Source of the DNA: Parus major
Lineage: Eukaryota; Chordata; Aves; Passeriformes; Paridae
DNA length: 64,000 nt
Reading direction: 5' to 3'
NCBI RefSeq assembly: GCF_001522545.3
Contig: NC_031770.1
Coordinates: 2,740,619-2,804,618 of the forward strand
The notes below the pieces were generated by a model. It ran no database searches. It worked only from the letters and a program-made list of their open reading frames with translations, and was not told the DNA's origin. The translations under genes and the position numbers were made by a program. Below, one piece after another: positions 22,916 through 36,769 of the stretch; position 1 is the stretch's first letter; each line of letters begins with the position of its first letter.

Positions 22916-24819
22916 CTGTTTCTCAACCTCAAAATGTATCTCTATGCAAACAAACAAAAACCATGCACACCCTGTTCAGGGAGCTCTCCTGCTTTCCTTT
23001 GTTCAGCTTCTCCATGCTTTTGTCTTAGATGTTAGAAGGTTGGACACAAGGTCACTCACAAGCCATTTCATGTGGCTACAGCAAGTCAGTTCAGGTCTTC
23101 TCCCCCTCCCCTCAATTCATCTGAAATCTCTGTGGTAATGGGGCTGAAAACACAGTCCAGTGATACAAAATATATAAAAATGCTGCTGTTCCACAGGAAA
23201 GGATGTCCTAGGTGAATGTCTGTGCAATTCAAAATGAGATCTTTGCATGTCACATAGATTACTACGAGTTTGAACCCTTTTAAGCAGAAGCTGGGAAGGG
23301 GTTAGAAATACTTGTGTCATCAATAATTACAGGAACTTCTGTCCAGCCTTTGCTGTTCCTTGAGGCCTGGGACATGCTCCTTTTGGACTACAGGGAAGGG
23401 CAGCTCCAGGAGGATATTACTCACAGGTGTCACAAACCCCAAGCATGTGTCACTTGCCGATAGCAATTATTGTGGTGACAAGGCTCTGCCCAAATGTTGC
23501 CATGGATATGGGCTGTGATCTCCGTGAGTTGTTCTGCCCAGTTTCTGGAACTGACTCCTCTGTGTCTTAAACAATTATTGGAATCTATATGCTCACTTTC
23601 CCTGTGTGTAAAAATGGGCTGACTCCCCTCACCAGTGTGTTTGGAGAGCAAATTAATAATGTCAGGCACTCAAGAGGAAAAGTTTTTCAATGTACATTTG
23701 CTCTGCAAAACTGCTCAATATTGTTATTATTTATTATTCTATGGACTCATCACTCTCAGCTCCCTTCTGCCAGAGGCTGCTTTGAAAGATGGATAAGTTG
23801 CACAAAAATTATTTTCCCTCAGTTTTCTTTGTGAGGATGTTTAAAATGCGGTGTGGGGAGGGGTGGTTTTGCAAGGGAGGGCAAAGGAAGACAAGCTGCT
23901 GTGATTAAATGAGTTTGAAAAGGTGCAACCAAGGAAAAATAACTTTGACCTAAAATTCAGACTGCTGTATTACCAAATTTTTACTCAGGTAACAGACACA
24001 AATACATGAGTACAAACAATCCTTTTACTACTCGCAGATAGGTTTATAACACTTTGCTTTTCTCTCGGTGCTGTCTCTCCCTCCTCACTGGTACAGCAGA
24101 AGTGAAGGCAGGGATAGATGTGAATAGCCCTAATTACTGTTTGTGAATTCTGTGTTTGATGTAGCTCAGAGATACCAGCACTGCTCCTGTCTCACTCCCC
24201 ACTTGCAGAGATTTTCCATCTGGTGCAGCTCGTGCTGTACGCTCCCTCAGGTTTATGTGAAACCTCCTGTGAAAGCAGAGTCATTGATTTTTGTAGGTTT
24301 AGTGCCAGAGCAATTTTAGGTGGCACAAGGCTGATTTCCTTGACTTTCGCTTTCCTGCTCTTGATACTTCTGTGTCAAACTCAACACCTTTCCCAACACT
24401 ATCCTCCTCCTCATTATAACAAAGTACTCAGCACCTCCTCCTCCTCACTAGCGCTGTCAGCAGGAGCCGGGGAAGGGTGCTACAGGCGACTGTGTTTGTT
24501 TTGACAGTGCCAACTTTCAAAAGAATCTGCTGAGTTAGTGGGAGGTCTCTGTGTGTTTGTGTGTCTAAACATAATTGTTTAATTTGGGGATATTTCCCCA
24601 CTGCGCATCTCTCGGGCAATGGGAGAGGGGAAGGTGCAGCCTGGACTTCAGGTCCTGAGAGCGGCTGTGGTGAGGATTTTGATGAGCTGCAGCTCTCTCA
24701 TGTCCAGGGGAACAGCTCATGATGTGGACTTTTCCAGGTCTTCCTATTGGTCTGTGATAATGGAATAAATGGTGGGGAGATTGTTTTCCTGTGTTATTGT
24801 AAAAAGTCTGCTGAAGGCT
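22916..24819. other. Non-coding unique sequence
   Basis: No gene is supported. The words CCTCAGTTTTCTTTGTGAGG near 23818 faintly resemble the plus-strand MIR core, but flanking similarity is too poor to call. A CTCCTC-rich patch lies at 24400-24450. Confidence 0.5.
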
Positions 24820-25075
24820 CTATTGTGATGTGTCATAAGTGACAAACGTCGCTGTAATGTGGGATCAGGATCAGACCCCGGAGCGGGGAGCCAGTCCCAA
24901 GCACACCGAAAGTGCTTCTGCCTGAGCTGAAGGATGTCGGTACAGACAGATTCTCACATTTTGTCTTTCAAGTGTCAGTGACAGAAGGTGCCATAATTTA
25001 TGACGTGGCACTGGAATCCCTGATTAATTGTCTTGCACTGCTGATGTGCAGCAGATGACGTGCAAAGTGTTTTTC
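24820..25075. promoter_or_regulatory. Candidate CNE-like block with two CRE-like half sites
   Basis: A repeat-free block rich in retained CpGs (about nine between 24847 and 25060). It carries two TGACGTG words in the same orientation at 25001-25007 and 25056-25062 (CREB/ATF or bZIP half-site type) and CTGATTAATTG at 25020-25030. No open frame covers it well. The texture is that of regulatory DNA. The assignment is inference from word content only. Confidence 0.35.
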
Positions 25076-26969
25076 CCAAGCATTTTCTGGAACGCAGCAG
25101 GCAGGGAGAGGGCTCTGAGGCTGGAGTTCCATGGCTGGGGCTGCCTGCTCACTGAAAGTGTGTTAAATCATTGCTTTAGTCCTCTCTCATCCCACTTAGG
25201 GGGCTTATCCCTCTCCTCTGGCTGCACAGAGAGATCAGAGTCCAAGCCCTGCTCCTTGGAATGGTGTCAGTTCTGTGCACGGAGCAAAAGCCTTCAGCAA
25301 TATCTCTGTGGCACGGAGACCATTTACATCGAGCAAGCGAGGCTATTTAGGCAGGTGCCAACCTGAAAGCTCCTTATTTCTGAGCTCCTCCAGGACTCAG
25401 ACCTTGCAGGATACCAAATATAAGTGGATAAATGGCTTTTGCATGTGTAAGTCCAGTGGCCCCTTCACACAGGTGATAGAAGCAGGTGGAAAAACTGGGG
25501 ACTCTGCCCAAAGTCTTTTGAAATAAAATCCTATGTTATAATCAGTGAAATTCCTGTATTTCTCTGCATACTATTGTTTCTTTTTATTTTGCAGCGTGCC
25601 TGCTCAATTCATGAGACATTTTTGTTTCATTTCCAAAATGTGGGATAGGCAGGGAACTCAGCTTTGGAGCTAAAAGCCTTTTTTCTTCCCCACCTAAAAG
25701 AAAAAAATCCCACCTGCTCTCTCTTTATATATTACCACCCTGCCTACAGCTGAGATAGGGATGTAGGGAGACAGAGAGTGTATCTGGGAGTGCGTTGCTC
25801 ATGCTTATGTTCCAAATGAACATGACATTATCTTTGAACTTAAAACCACTTCTTTGAATAACTCCATTTTTTACACGCCACAGCAGCTCGCCACAGCTTA
25901 TAACAAAAATCCATCTGCAGAGGGAACCGGAGCTGAGCCTGCGGGGACTGGAGCCGCCTGTTTATCGGTTTGTGCGTACAGGGATGAACCCGGCAGCGGT
26001 CCTGCCCCAGAATAAAACCCCAGCACTTGCTGCTCTGGGAGTTGTGGGCAGCTCCATGTGCCAGGGGATTAAGGAGGGCCAGACTTCCAAAGGGAAGGGC
26101 TGCAGCTCCAAACTCTGCGGTGCAAAGGGGTGTGAGGTGAGGGCTTCCCTGTGCCTTCCTCTGCAAGTTGTGCGGTGATCGAGCCAGGACTGTCCTCCCT
26201 CCTGCCATGCCCACTGCTGAGCATCTGCCAGTCTGTGGCGTGATGATGTGTGTGAGCTCCTTGGAGACAGCCATCCACGTGGAGCCACAGGACATCCATC
26301 TTTTCCTCTCCTTTGTGCACGGAAAGGATATTATTTTGAAAGTCAGTCTCTCCAACAGCCATTGCAGAGGGTGACTCTCAGCTCCTCTGCAAACAGAGCA
26401 GAGCTTTGCACCTTATTTAATATAAAACAAGCTTATGTCTTCAATTAAATTATTTAATCTCATTTTTTTTGTGGGAAAAGTCTGTTTTATGAGTTGAGTA
26501 ACAAGGAGGAAAAAATTCTGAGGTTTTGGTTTTTTCAGTCTTGAATTTGTTCACTTTCCTCATACTGCTCTTTTCTCTGCTCTGTGTTTATACGTCTCAG
26601 GAAAGGGTATGGCATTTATTTGTCTCTGTAAGGGTTTGGGTACAGGATGTAGTTTTATTTATAAAATATTCTGTGCACTGCCAGCTCTAAGAATGAAGTG
26701 AAAGCCCCAAATATTTCTGTATTAATAATTTTGGCATTAGCAAGGCATCTAATTTTTACAGCTGAGAAGGCTTCTCCTTTTTAATATTAATCCTTCCCAT
26801 TTCACAAGGTGAGCTGCATTCCTGCTCCCTGAGGAAAATAGCCTGGAATTCACAAACCAGAGTTGAATGGGAAAAAAATGATTTAAAAAGGGACATAGAA
26901 ATTAGGAAGTATGGCCACATAAGCCAGGCATATGCACTGCGTGGTTCTTTCAGCTGTGAATCACAGTGT
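25076..26969. other. Non-coding unique sequence
   Basis: No gene is supported. The frames at 25840-26355 (minus, 171 codons), 25962-26288 and 26069-26362 overlap in all three minus phases, and plus-strand frames cover the same bases. That indicates a locally stop-poor GC-rich patch rather than a gene. T-rich runs lie near 26464. Confidence 0.55.
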
Positions 26970-27094
26970 GGTCCTCCTTTCCAGAGGAGCTGACTGAGGC
27001 AGAAAGAAGTAACTGGGATCCCATAATAAGCTGGAAGTTGAACAGGAATCCCATTAACTCCTTTGTTTTAACGTTAAACTGCGTTGCCTTGACC
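26970..27094 (-). mobile_element. MIR-related SINE remnant
   Basis: The plus strand follows the reverse complement of a MIR-type element. CAGAGGAGCTGACTGAGGCA matches the GATGAGGAAACTGAGGC core. Then come AGTAACTGGGATCCCATAAT in place of the AGTAACTTGCCCAAGGTCAC block, GAACAGGAATCCCATTAACT in place of the GAACCCAGG...CTCC block, and finally TTAACGTTAAACTGCGTTGC in place of the ACCACTATACTACACTGC end. Divergence is high and spacing is preserved. It runs in the same orientation as the copy near 17.0 kb. By-eye call; a profile search would decide. Confidence 0.5.
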
Positions 27095-29309
27095 CCAGCC
27101 CACAGGTAGCGTTCTTGTCCATGGCTATTGTCAGGCAGCTGTATGAATGTGTTCCCAAATTAAATAATGTGGCATTGTGCTGGATGACTAGCACTTACAC
27201 ACTAAATTATCACAGCTCTCCCTGACCTTGGCAGCATCATAGGGTTCATATTTTCAGAAAGATGAATTGTTCTCAGAACAATTTCTTCAATGTTTAAAAC
27301 ACACACACTTTTCTTTAACCTTACGGACGCGCGGTTTTTACCTCCTTGTGCTGCTCTGATTTTAAAAACACCAGTCCCAAATACAGCGCCAACTGAAGTC
27401 AATAAAAGGGCTCTTGCTGACTTCTGCTTTGGTACTTTATACTCAAATTAAACTCTAGGATTGGAGCCTAAAATGGGAGAAAAAGATGAAGTGTACAACT
27501 TTATGGAGTTCAAAAGAAAATCTTCTAGTTGTGTTTTCAAATCTTGGCCGCTCTTTTCTTGGGTCCAAGAGCAGCAGGGCAGGACACAGAGATTCCCTCT
27601 CAGGCTCATGATCCCCTGGCCAACTTGCACTGTTTGTGTAATGTTCTCCAGATTTGCTCATAGTTGTAGTTCAGATCAAGAATAAAGGACATGTTTGCAT
27701 ATTTTTTAATGTGAATATTAAGGCCACATTGCACGTGGGGCAGTTATGGCTCAGCTCTGCTGTAGAATGTACAAAATGTTTTAATTTTAGTCTGTTCTGA
27801 TGAATTACACTCAAAGTTGCTTTGGACTGCACCTCTATCATGTTGTGAGAGAAAATCAAGTCCTTTAAACAAGTTATTAATTTAACATTAAAAACAAAGG
27901 AAAGGAGTGGAAAATATATACTTGCAACCTTTTCTTGGAGATAGTTTCCCAGTGCAGTGTAACATAAACAGATTAACTGCAGTGTTTATTCAGTGTGAAA
28001 AAGCAGTTCCAAGAGCCCCAGGTGCTTGCCAAGTCCATAATTGTACCTCCTTAAATACTTTCATTACTTGGAACTACAATAAGAGAAGCACAGACACATG
28101 CTTTCTATTTTCTTGTCAACAAAACACCTCCAACAAATTAAATTCTATTTTGTCTAGAAATTTTCAGCATTATATTTCCCCCTCCTGTCTTGAAGAGGAA
28201 GAGGGATCCAGGGACCCTTGTGGGTGCTCTCCCCTCATGGCATCCCCAATGCCACCCAGGGACCCCCAGGTTGCAGGGTCTTCACAAGGGCCCTCCTGCC
28301 ACAGGGACCAGGGCATGTCATAAAATTTTAGCCAGTGGCTGCAGCACTGAACCCAGAAGCTTGTGCTTATCATGAGTGTGATTTCTCCTGGAGCTGGGTA
28401 GGTTTGATCCTGACAGTTTCCTGTAATAGTTTTCTCCCGTGGCTGATGACTTCACAGGTTTTTAAAATGCAGATTCTCTGGGCAATCTGGCTGTAAACAC
28501 TGCTGTAAGTGATACTGGGCATCGTTAAATGCCCACATGCATCTGCAGATGAGCCTTGGTGGAATCTCATTCTCTTGCCCTATCCCAGGAAGGTTTTAAG
28601 GAATGCCTCAGTCAAACAAAACCGTGCTGTTTCTGAGCTTCTCCCTCCTGAATGCCAACCATATGTAGGCAAACCCAGCTCTTTGGGGAAAGGCGTGTGG
28701 AGGGTGAGATTTCTGCTTCATACCAGGCAGGAAAAAAAAGAAAAAAAGAAACTAACAAAAAAACCTCAAGTTCTGCTTCCGAAATTGCATCTGAACACAA
28801 GTGTAACAAGAGTTGCTCATCTCACAGTGAGAACATGCCAGTGCACTTACCCCAAATTTGGTCTTGAGAAAAGCAGCCTGAATATTTTTACTTAATCTTC
28901 TCATATCCCCTTATGTCTCAAGCCTTGATTACGTATCTAAAAAGAAATTCCCATCTTTTTTAAGGGGGTGGCGATGTGCCTTGTTGTCTCTCTCCAACAA
29001 GTTTCACGCTGCGCTGACCTGAGGTAATGCGAGCACCGCTTTTCCGGAGCTCAGTGGTCAGTGAAGGGATGTACCCATCCCATGGATCTGGGGAGATTCA
29101 ACTGCATCATTATAAGATGCTGAACAATGAGCACCTGAAGTCTTAAAATCTCCTTTCTCACTGAAGGGGGGAAGCTTTTCTCATGGTGCAGAAGAAGGAT
29201 GGCCAAGGATGACAGTGAGATTCCCAGAGTCTGTTTGGAAAGAGGCATTTCCCCTCCCTGCCACTCATGGGGCCTGGCAGCGACCTGGGAATACAAAGTG
29301 TGACAAGAC
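27095..29309. other. Non-coding unique sequence
   Basis: No gene is supported. The stretch 28950-29130 carries several CpGs and mixed composition and could be weak regulatory DNA. The frame at 27907-28323 (plus, 138 codons) lacks recognisable motifs. An A/G-rich low-complexity patch lies at 28731-28766. Confidence 0.5.
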
Positions 29310-29520
29310 ACTTGCTGATTTTATTTCCCTGAATCCAACAGCCCTTTTTAAAGGCAGAAGAATGTCTGCATTTCGACCTCACTTTAATAGTTTGCCTGTA
29401 GATCCCATCCCTTCCTATCACAAAGAAATCATTGTGTCCTGCTGTGTAATTAATACGCATGTACGGTGTGGCAAACATTTTCCTGTAGACTGCTTATTTT
29501 GCCTGTAAATTACAGGAAAT
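29310..29520. promoter_or_regulatory. Candidate CNE-like block
   Basis: Repeat-free, balanced composition with words such as TGTAATTAATACGCATGTAC and CCTGTAAATTACAGG, and CpGs kept in an AT-rich setting. Opposing open frames cross it (29158-29478 minus, 29209-29508 plus), which argues against coding. Judged by texture only. Confidence 0.3.
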
Positions 29521-32500
29521 CCTATACAATACACCTGGGAGCCCTGCAGCTTGAAATTAGAATACAAACCATCCCCACCTCCTCTTGCTTGGCCAGCTTA
29601 CCAGTCAAATTTTGAAACCTTTTTTTTGTTTGGATGTGTAACAAATTCTGACAGTGATAGACTTGCTCACTTCTATTCATCCTACAATTAATACAGGTTT
29701 TAATTCTGAAATTAATCCAGTTTATGGCTCACAATTACTACAAAAGGGATGAAACTGCATGGAGGTTTCCAGTTGTGGATTTTGTTCTGTCACACATGCA
29801 ACATACAATTTGTAACAAAATCCCCACAGTTTAAGGTATATTGGCAGTAAAATCGATGGCCAAGCCTCAGTTCTGTGTGATGTCACATCTATATGAGCCC
29901 TGAGATCGTATTAAAACAGCAACAGCTGTTACCTGTTGGAGACACAGACTTTCTGAAGGGAGGCTCTGTATTTTCCCTTTCTCTGTGAATCCCAGTGACA
30001 AAAGAACTCTCCAGAAAATAGTAATGCCAACTGCCAGAGCATTAAGGCCACCAGTCCTCATTAGCTTGGTGCAGGCTAATTACAGCACATTACCTTCCTT
30101 CCACGTACTTTTGGGGTGTGTGAATGCAGAAAACAGTGCAGCCTCTGGATGGTTTGTGCTCTCTGTGCTGGAAAATGCACAGCTTTGTCTCTTGCTGTCC
30201 AGTGACTGCTCCAGCTCAGGAAGGGCACAGGAGTTTAGGGAAAAGACAGCTCATAGCTCTGTGGTGAAAGCTGCTCCCCCAGAGAGCTCTGCTGGATATA
30301 ATAATCACATCCCCACAGGTGAGAGAGGCATTTCAGCCTCTTTGGAGCTCTTGCCTGGCTCTGACTCCTTCCCTCTTAAACTGGGAATGGCAACTGCATC
30401 TGCTTATTAGTAAGCATCAGAGACAAGCAAATTCCCAGCTCTAGGAAATTTTGTTCAAAACAAACCCTGATCCCCATTTCAGCAGGGTAAAGCTACTCAA
30501 AATCAGGGCTCACACCAAATAGCTGCCATGAAGTTTGACAGCACAGTTCAAAAATCGTGTTCTTCTGAAAGTGCAGTAAGAGGAGGTTTGGATGCAGCTT
30601 CCCTGGGGGAGCAGACCCGGCAGGAATTCCTGCTGGGTGTCACTGGTTGAGGAAGCAGGGAATAGAGGGGAAATTTAAGTCTTGTTGAGTGAACCCAACT
30701 GTGCATTTCTAACTGTTTTATTTGTAACTTCCCTCCATCAAAGGTACTCTCCTGGTCCTGGGCACTTCAGCGAGGTGTTATTGAATAGGAATGTGTAAAC
30801 ACACAGAAAATGGGCTGAGCAGGAAAACCTGCTCAGGCCTAGACCTCATCAATGTCTTGGAAAACCAGGAACACCAAATACATTTGTTTTGTAAGGCTTC
30901 TGATGCACTGGTATCATTGGAAGCTGTTACTTCAAAGCCATGATGTCACTGTGGAGAAATATGATGTCAGGGCTGTAAAAGAAGGAAATAAAAACTTGCT
31001 AAAATTCCTTTTCACATTTGGAAGTTTCCATTTTCCATTGAACAGAAAATACGCTGTTCTCTTTCCTGCGACCTTCACCTTCTTTATAGGTACCCCTGCC
31101 AAGAGTGCTAAGGGTACACAGGAACCACCATTCCCCTTCTCCCAGTGGGAATATAGCTACCTTTTATTACTAGAACTAGTTCTTTCTTTAATGGTTTTGC
31201 AGTAAAAGTTAAAAAAAGAGTGTGAGAGAGAAGAAGAAAGTGGCCTTTTTAACTACTACAAGAGGTATTAAAGAGTCAGCCAACCTCTGGAATCACTTCT
31301 CATTTTCCATGAAGCTGGGTAAGGAGTGTTATGGAGTTTTTTTTGGGTAAAGTTTATTGGAACTTCACAGTAGGACTACAAAAATGTGGATACTCTGATT
31401 GTTTTTGTTTAATAAGACCCAAGACTCCTGGCTCTACCTGACTTTAAAGTCTTATTGCCCTGTAAATTTTCTCCAGGGTTTTGAGTCTATGGTTTGAAAC
31501 AATCATTCACATGAAGATCATTTTGCCTCATGCTGCAGGGTGCTTGTACCTTTTGGATGTGAAACTCTGCAGGGTTTTGTGGTGATGCCTCAGGTGACTG
31601 ATATGCCCTCTTCATAGATCACTTGTCCAAAAACCTGGGAAATGAAAAGAAAGTTTGCATCAATACCAGCAGTCATAGATCTGGACTATGTGTGTCTCTG
31701 CAGGTTTGATTTGGGTGGGGAGGTGCAAAAAGGTAAATTGTGGTTTGGCTTTCAACTGCTTCCTCCTCTCCTGGTAACTATGTAGTCACTAGCTCTGAAT
31801 TTTTGGCCTCTTTCCATCCTTTAACATGACAATGGCTCTCAGCTCTCACCAGGAGTGAGCAAAGCAATTAGGAACAGATGAAATGACTCAAGCTCCCATT
31901 AGGCTTAAACCCAGCCTGTTCTTAGGAGTTTGAGTTTGTGGAAACTCAATCTTTTCCTTTCTTTCCTGTCCATGTTTTTTTCCTTTCTGTCTAGCTCTCT
32001 CTTATGAGGTTCTGCCACTGGACGAGGGATATTTAAACCAGTAAGAAACAGGTACTGCAGACAAGCCATGTTTTGTGTGTCTGAGAGTCCCAAATAAATA
32101 CTGGTATTTCCTGAGCTCATCTGAACCAAACTCAAACCCTTTTGGTCTAGTTCTTTGCTAATTATGTTTCCTTGCTAATGCAGAAAAGGGACAAATGTTA
32201 ATTCCTCGGTTATCCCCTCCTTGCTCTCTGTGGAGCAGTTTCTTTGGGCAGTCCTTCCAACCCTCTCTGAAGCTCTTGGATTTTGTCAGTGGTGAAGGCT
32301 GACTTCTGCTCCTACGTTGTTGTTCTTCCCAGCTGGATATTCCACCATGGTTCCACACTCCATACCTGACTCACATTGCTGGTGAGGACACATCCTTGTG
32401 ACCCTGCCCAAAATTTCACTGAGTGTCAAATCCAGTCCTGATTTAGAGCTGCCACTAAAAAGGGAATGGTTTGGGTTGTGTTTATCCAAGGAAGAGATAT

Positions 32501-35500
32501 GATCAGTTAATGACAGGAAAACTTGAGACCAAGCATTTGTTTAAGAGTAGTTCAGTGTATGGCAAACCTTGTTCTCACACAACTTTTTGGGGCACTATTT
32601 TAGACAGAAACTCTTTCATGATGCTGGCTGTCAGATTATAAGGACAAGTAAAGCAAATATTTTTTTTCTATGTGTTACTGGTTCGATTATCATGTTTAAA
32701 GTAATCCTTTTATCATCTGGCTGTTTTTCTAACCAGCCTAGAATTGCCAGAGGCTCAGCAAACTTGGTAGCTCTTTTGGTAGGTGAAAGAATCATGATAG
32801 GAGTGGATATTCCCAACCTCACACAACTCTAATTAAGAGTAATTCTCAGTAATGGACTTTGGCTGCGGGCTAAATAAATACTGCTCCTGAATATTTTTCT
32901 TAAATCATGCAGGATTGTGTTAATTGAAACTATCACATCTTCTAGTTTGAGCCCAGCTCCATGTTCTCCAATTTCTGTGTGTGTTGCTGAAGTGTGTCTG
33001 CTACCAGCAGAGTAATTAAAGGCATGGCTGTGTCACCTTTCAAATCTTTGTTACAGGGGTCAAAACCTTGTCTTGGAGCTGGAACTTGGTGTGCAGAGTG
33101 GCTGCAAAAGTAAGATTTTGGTTTTACCAATTGAAAAATACCTATCTCGAGTCCCTTCAGAGGTGTCCCTGTAAGTGCTTCAGGACTACATGCAGAGGAT
33201 GGGAAGGGGATGGTTTAATATTAATATTAATATTACTCTGCAGCTTTCAGAGGGCTGAATTTTTAGGCCCTTGAATTTTCCTCAGGCAAGCTTCTTTTTG
33301 GATTTTTGTTCTCAAAAAAGAGGGAGAGGTAGAATGACTGAAATCTGGTTTTGATTGAAAGGCTTTAAGCTAAGAGAAGGACATGGCAGAGCTTTATTAG
33401 CACCTCTAAAGCAGCTGTTTGTCTTTCCTTCCTCTCTGGGATTAATTCTAATGTCACTGTGCTGCTGCAGAGCATCCATGAAGGACCCTTCCTGAGTCCA
33501 CAAGTGTTCCCAGAGTGCAGGGGAACAGGGAAAGCACAGGGATGGTGCTGGAGGAGGCCATGAAGGAAAGGCAGCAAAATCAGCCTCTGCTCTGCAGAGT
33601 TCACCGAGTGCACATGTACAGAAGTGGTGCTTTGGGGGAACAAAGTGGCACAATGGAAGGGAAGAATTACTCGTCTTGCCAAACAGGAGAGCACAAATCC
33701 ACCAGGAAATAAGCAACATTCTCAGGTTTCTGGTGGTCATTGCCAACTGTGGAGGGAGAGAAAAAGAAAAAAGAAAGAAAGGATCTTAAGTGTGCTTAGC
33801 ACAGGATTTATATGAAAAAAGAGATTAGGGTCAGGTTTTCAAAGGTGTAGGAAATGCTTTCCCTGCCTCACTTTTGTGCTCACAGCATGGGGAAGGTTGG
33901 CCACACCAGGATAGCACTGTCTACCATCTTAGTGTCCATAAAAACTCAGGACAAATTCTATTTGCACCAAAACTGCAAAAACTTCCCTGTTTTAGTGAGT
34001 GCAAGTCAAACACTGACTGATACTTGATCAGAAGGTGGGTTGATTTTTTTAATTATTATTATTTTTAATACAGTTTAATTATACTGAAGTTATACTGGGG
34101 GTTCAGTAACCACTGGCTTGAAAATTAACTGAATTATGAAAGCTGAAGTGTTGCTACCAGCATCAGTTAATGACAAGGTCACCACCACTGTCATATTCAA
34201 AAGAAATGTTACACTTGAATGAGGCTGAGATGGCTGCACTGTCCCATGGTTCCAGGTAGAGAAAATGAAACAAGGGCTCCTTGGGTACTGTTTTATCCCA
34301 TGTTTGAATCTAATGCATTCTTTTTTCAGCTCATTTTGGTTCTGCTGAGTTCCCTCAACATATGGAGTCCCTAGATATTAAGCTGTAACATGGAAACTTT
34401 GGGGGCTGGGAATTACAGATCATGAATAGATTGAAAAGTCCCACTGAATGCTCCCTTGGGTTGTTTGTGTAAAGATTAATTTTTGTTGTTTCTGCCTTTA
34501 ACAAAAATCAAGGAAGGCTACAATTATTTTTGTCTTCCAGGCTATATAGGGATCAGACTTTCAGCATGCCCTGTACACCAGCACACGAGCACAGAGATGC
34601 ATCTCAGGAACTGACTCAGAAAGGTGGTGTTAATTGAAAAGGGGAAGTGTAAGAGATCTTGTTGGAGATACGGGGAAAATTAACTGTTAAGTTCTTGATG
34701 TTTGCACACTATTTAATTCAAAGCCCTGATTTTATAATTTAGTGTAAATCAAACCAGGAGATAATGATATTGCACTTGACCTTGTGCTGCCAAAGTCAGG
34801 GAGAGCAGGATTAGTCCTGGCATTGTTCAGCTGGGGACAGAGTAACTGAGGGGGAATTGCTCAGAGCCTACTCTCTGTTGAGCCTGCTGTTTGATCCGTG
34901 CTGCAAGGCTGAAATACTGAATTTGTCTGGTGTGGTTTTGATGAAATGGGTTAGTGGCAAGTTGAGGAAAGGAAGAGCCTTTTTGGAACCGAAGCCACGG
35001 TCTGACCCAAAAAAACCTCAGCCGTAATTGGGGCTGGTGCCTTGTTGGGAGCAAACTGGAGCAGTCACCCAGCTGGGTGGGTGTCTGGGGGCTCCCTGAG
35101 CTGCCTCAGCACAAAAGGAACGAGCTGCTTTTCCTGGCCATTTAAGGTACCAGCAGAGCAGGGGTAACAATCAGCTGGAGGGCCCTAAAATCTGAACCCA
35201 CGTCAGCTCTTTGCAGAGCGACTGCATCTCTGTGTCATTACACTGAAAGAGGTCACTGCACTCTGCTTTGCTTCCCCACCTCCCATCACAAAGTCTGATT
35301 TCTTTGGAGCCCAATCCATCTGACAAGCTGTGTTAAACCTCCCAGCTCATCTCCCTGTCCAGCTCTTTTTTTGGGCACCAGCATGCAGGCAGATGTCCCC
35401 AGAGCCATCCAAAGGGAATGCTGTGGCAGAGTGTCACCTCAGGTTTGGAAGGGGTCTAAGAAGCTTAGTGTAGACCCTGAAGAAGGAGCTGAGAAAATGG

Positions 35501-36769
35501 TCAGTGAGGATGAAAATCATAGCCAGGGCTAGGGAGAGAGAAGGAAAGGAAGGGAAGTGTGGGAAGGAGATAGCAGAATAATTAAAGAAAACATTGCTTA
35601 GGTACAAAGATTTAGGAAGAGTGTATTTAGATGGGAAAAAAGTCCAAGGCTTGGAGGTTAAATGGTTGAATTTATAAACATTGCTCTTTTTTCCTCTGGT
35701 GGTGGATGTTTAATGCAACTTTAGCTGAAGGCTCCACTGGATGTCCACAATGTCCTGCTAAAACCATGGAGATTCTACCCCTAAGACTCTGCTTATTTGC
35801 TTATTTACCTGTCTCCCATCACAGGGCCAGGGTTAGGGCAGAGGGTGAATGTGCTCAGGCTTCTCTGTGGTGTGAAGTACTGGGAGCACCTCAGACACTC
35901 CTTTATTCATTTGCTGTGGTTATGCACTTACTGCCACTTTTTTTCCCTGTCTCCAGTATTTGCGGTGGGAAAGAAGGAGGTCAGGATAATCTTGTGCTGT
36001 GGAAAAAGAGCCAGAAAATATAATGAAAGAGAATTTTACCCTGATAATATTAATACTAGTCTTAATGATTATTAATAACAACTAATTATTTACCAAAAAA
36101 ATCCTGTTAATGCTGAATAGAAGAATTGCATTTGCTCTTCATGTAAAGACACTGTTGCTAACTGTTCTTCAGTGCATCTTGGAGGCAGGAACATTTCAAT
36201 CTGCAATGTTAAAAACACCCGTTTGCTTTTTCTAATCGTAACTAAACTGTGGATCAGGGTGGGAGTGTTCCCTGTGAATTTGAGAGCCCCAGCATTCCAG
36301 GAGTGCTGCCATTTCTTTCAACAGCCAAGTGCATTTAAAACTGTGGCTGTCCTTTCTGTTGCTACCCACTTCCCCACCAATCTTTGTGAGGAGCTGCAGT
36401 TCCAGCTTTATCTAGATTTTCCCTGAGCTTTTGCAAGTAGGAGCTATGGCTGGAAGCTGAGAAGTGCTGGAAGCTGCCCCTTGTAGGATAACAAAGTGCA
36501 TCTTCAAGTAAAGAATTTGGAAGATTTGGGCTCATAAATTGTTTTTATCTGAACTCTCCAGTCCACACAAACCAATATTTTTTCATGTTCAGTTACTCTC
36601 CAGACAGGTATATAGTTGCAGTTCTCAGGCTTATAAAGGAGGCACAGTGCACTGGAAGGGATAAAGCAGAGGGAAACAAATCCAAACCACGTGTAGGGAG
36701 AAGTGTGTGTGCCTGGTGAGATATTTATTTGCTTCTGAACCTGTGTTTTTTCACACAGGGATTGAAATT
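29521..36769. other. Long non-coding stretch with only small simple sequences
   Basis: Over 7 kb with no gene or transposon that I can support. Notable small items are AT-rich sequence at 29620-29740, an (AATATT)n patch at 33215-33235, a purine-rich patch at 33755-33785, a T/A-rich ATTATTATT patch at 34043-34070, and AT-rich TTAATACTAG-type sequence at 36040-36110. Open frames such as 29985-30410 (plus, 141 codons) and 33312-33746 (minus, 144 codons) have opposing overlapping frames and no domains. Confidence 0.5.
33215..33235. repeat. (AATATT)n short tandem repeat
   Basis: TTAATATTAATATTAATATT-type repeat of about three and a half six-base units. It is low-complexity, self-complementary sequence of no coding meaning. 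Confidence 0.85.

Noticed and set aside
23800..23860. Possible plus-strand MIR core (CCTCAGTTTTCTTTGTGAGG)
   Set aside because: The core similarity is partial and the flanking sequence does not follow the family.
25840..26355. 171-codon minus-strand frame
   Set aside because: All three minus phases and the plus strand are open over the same bases, which points to a stop-poor GC-rich patch.
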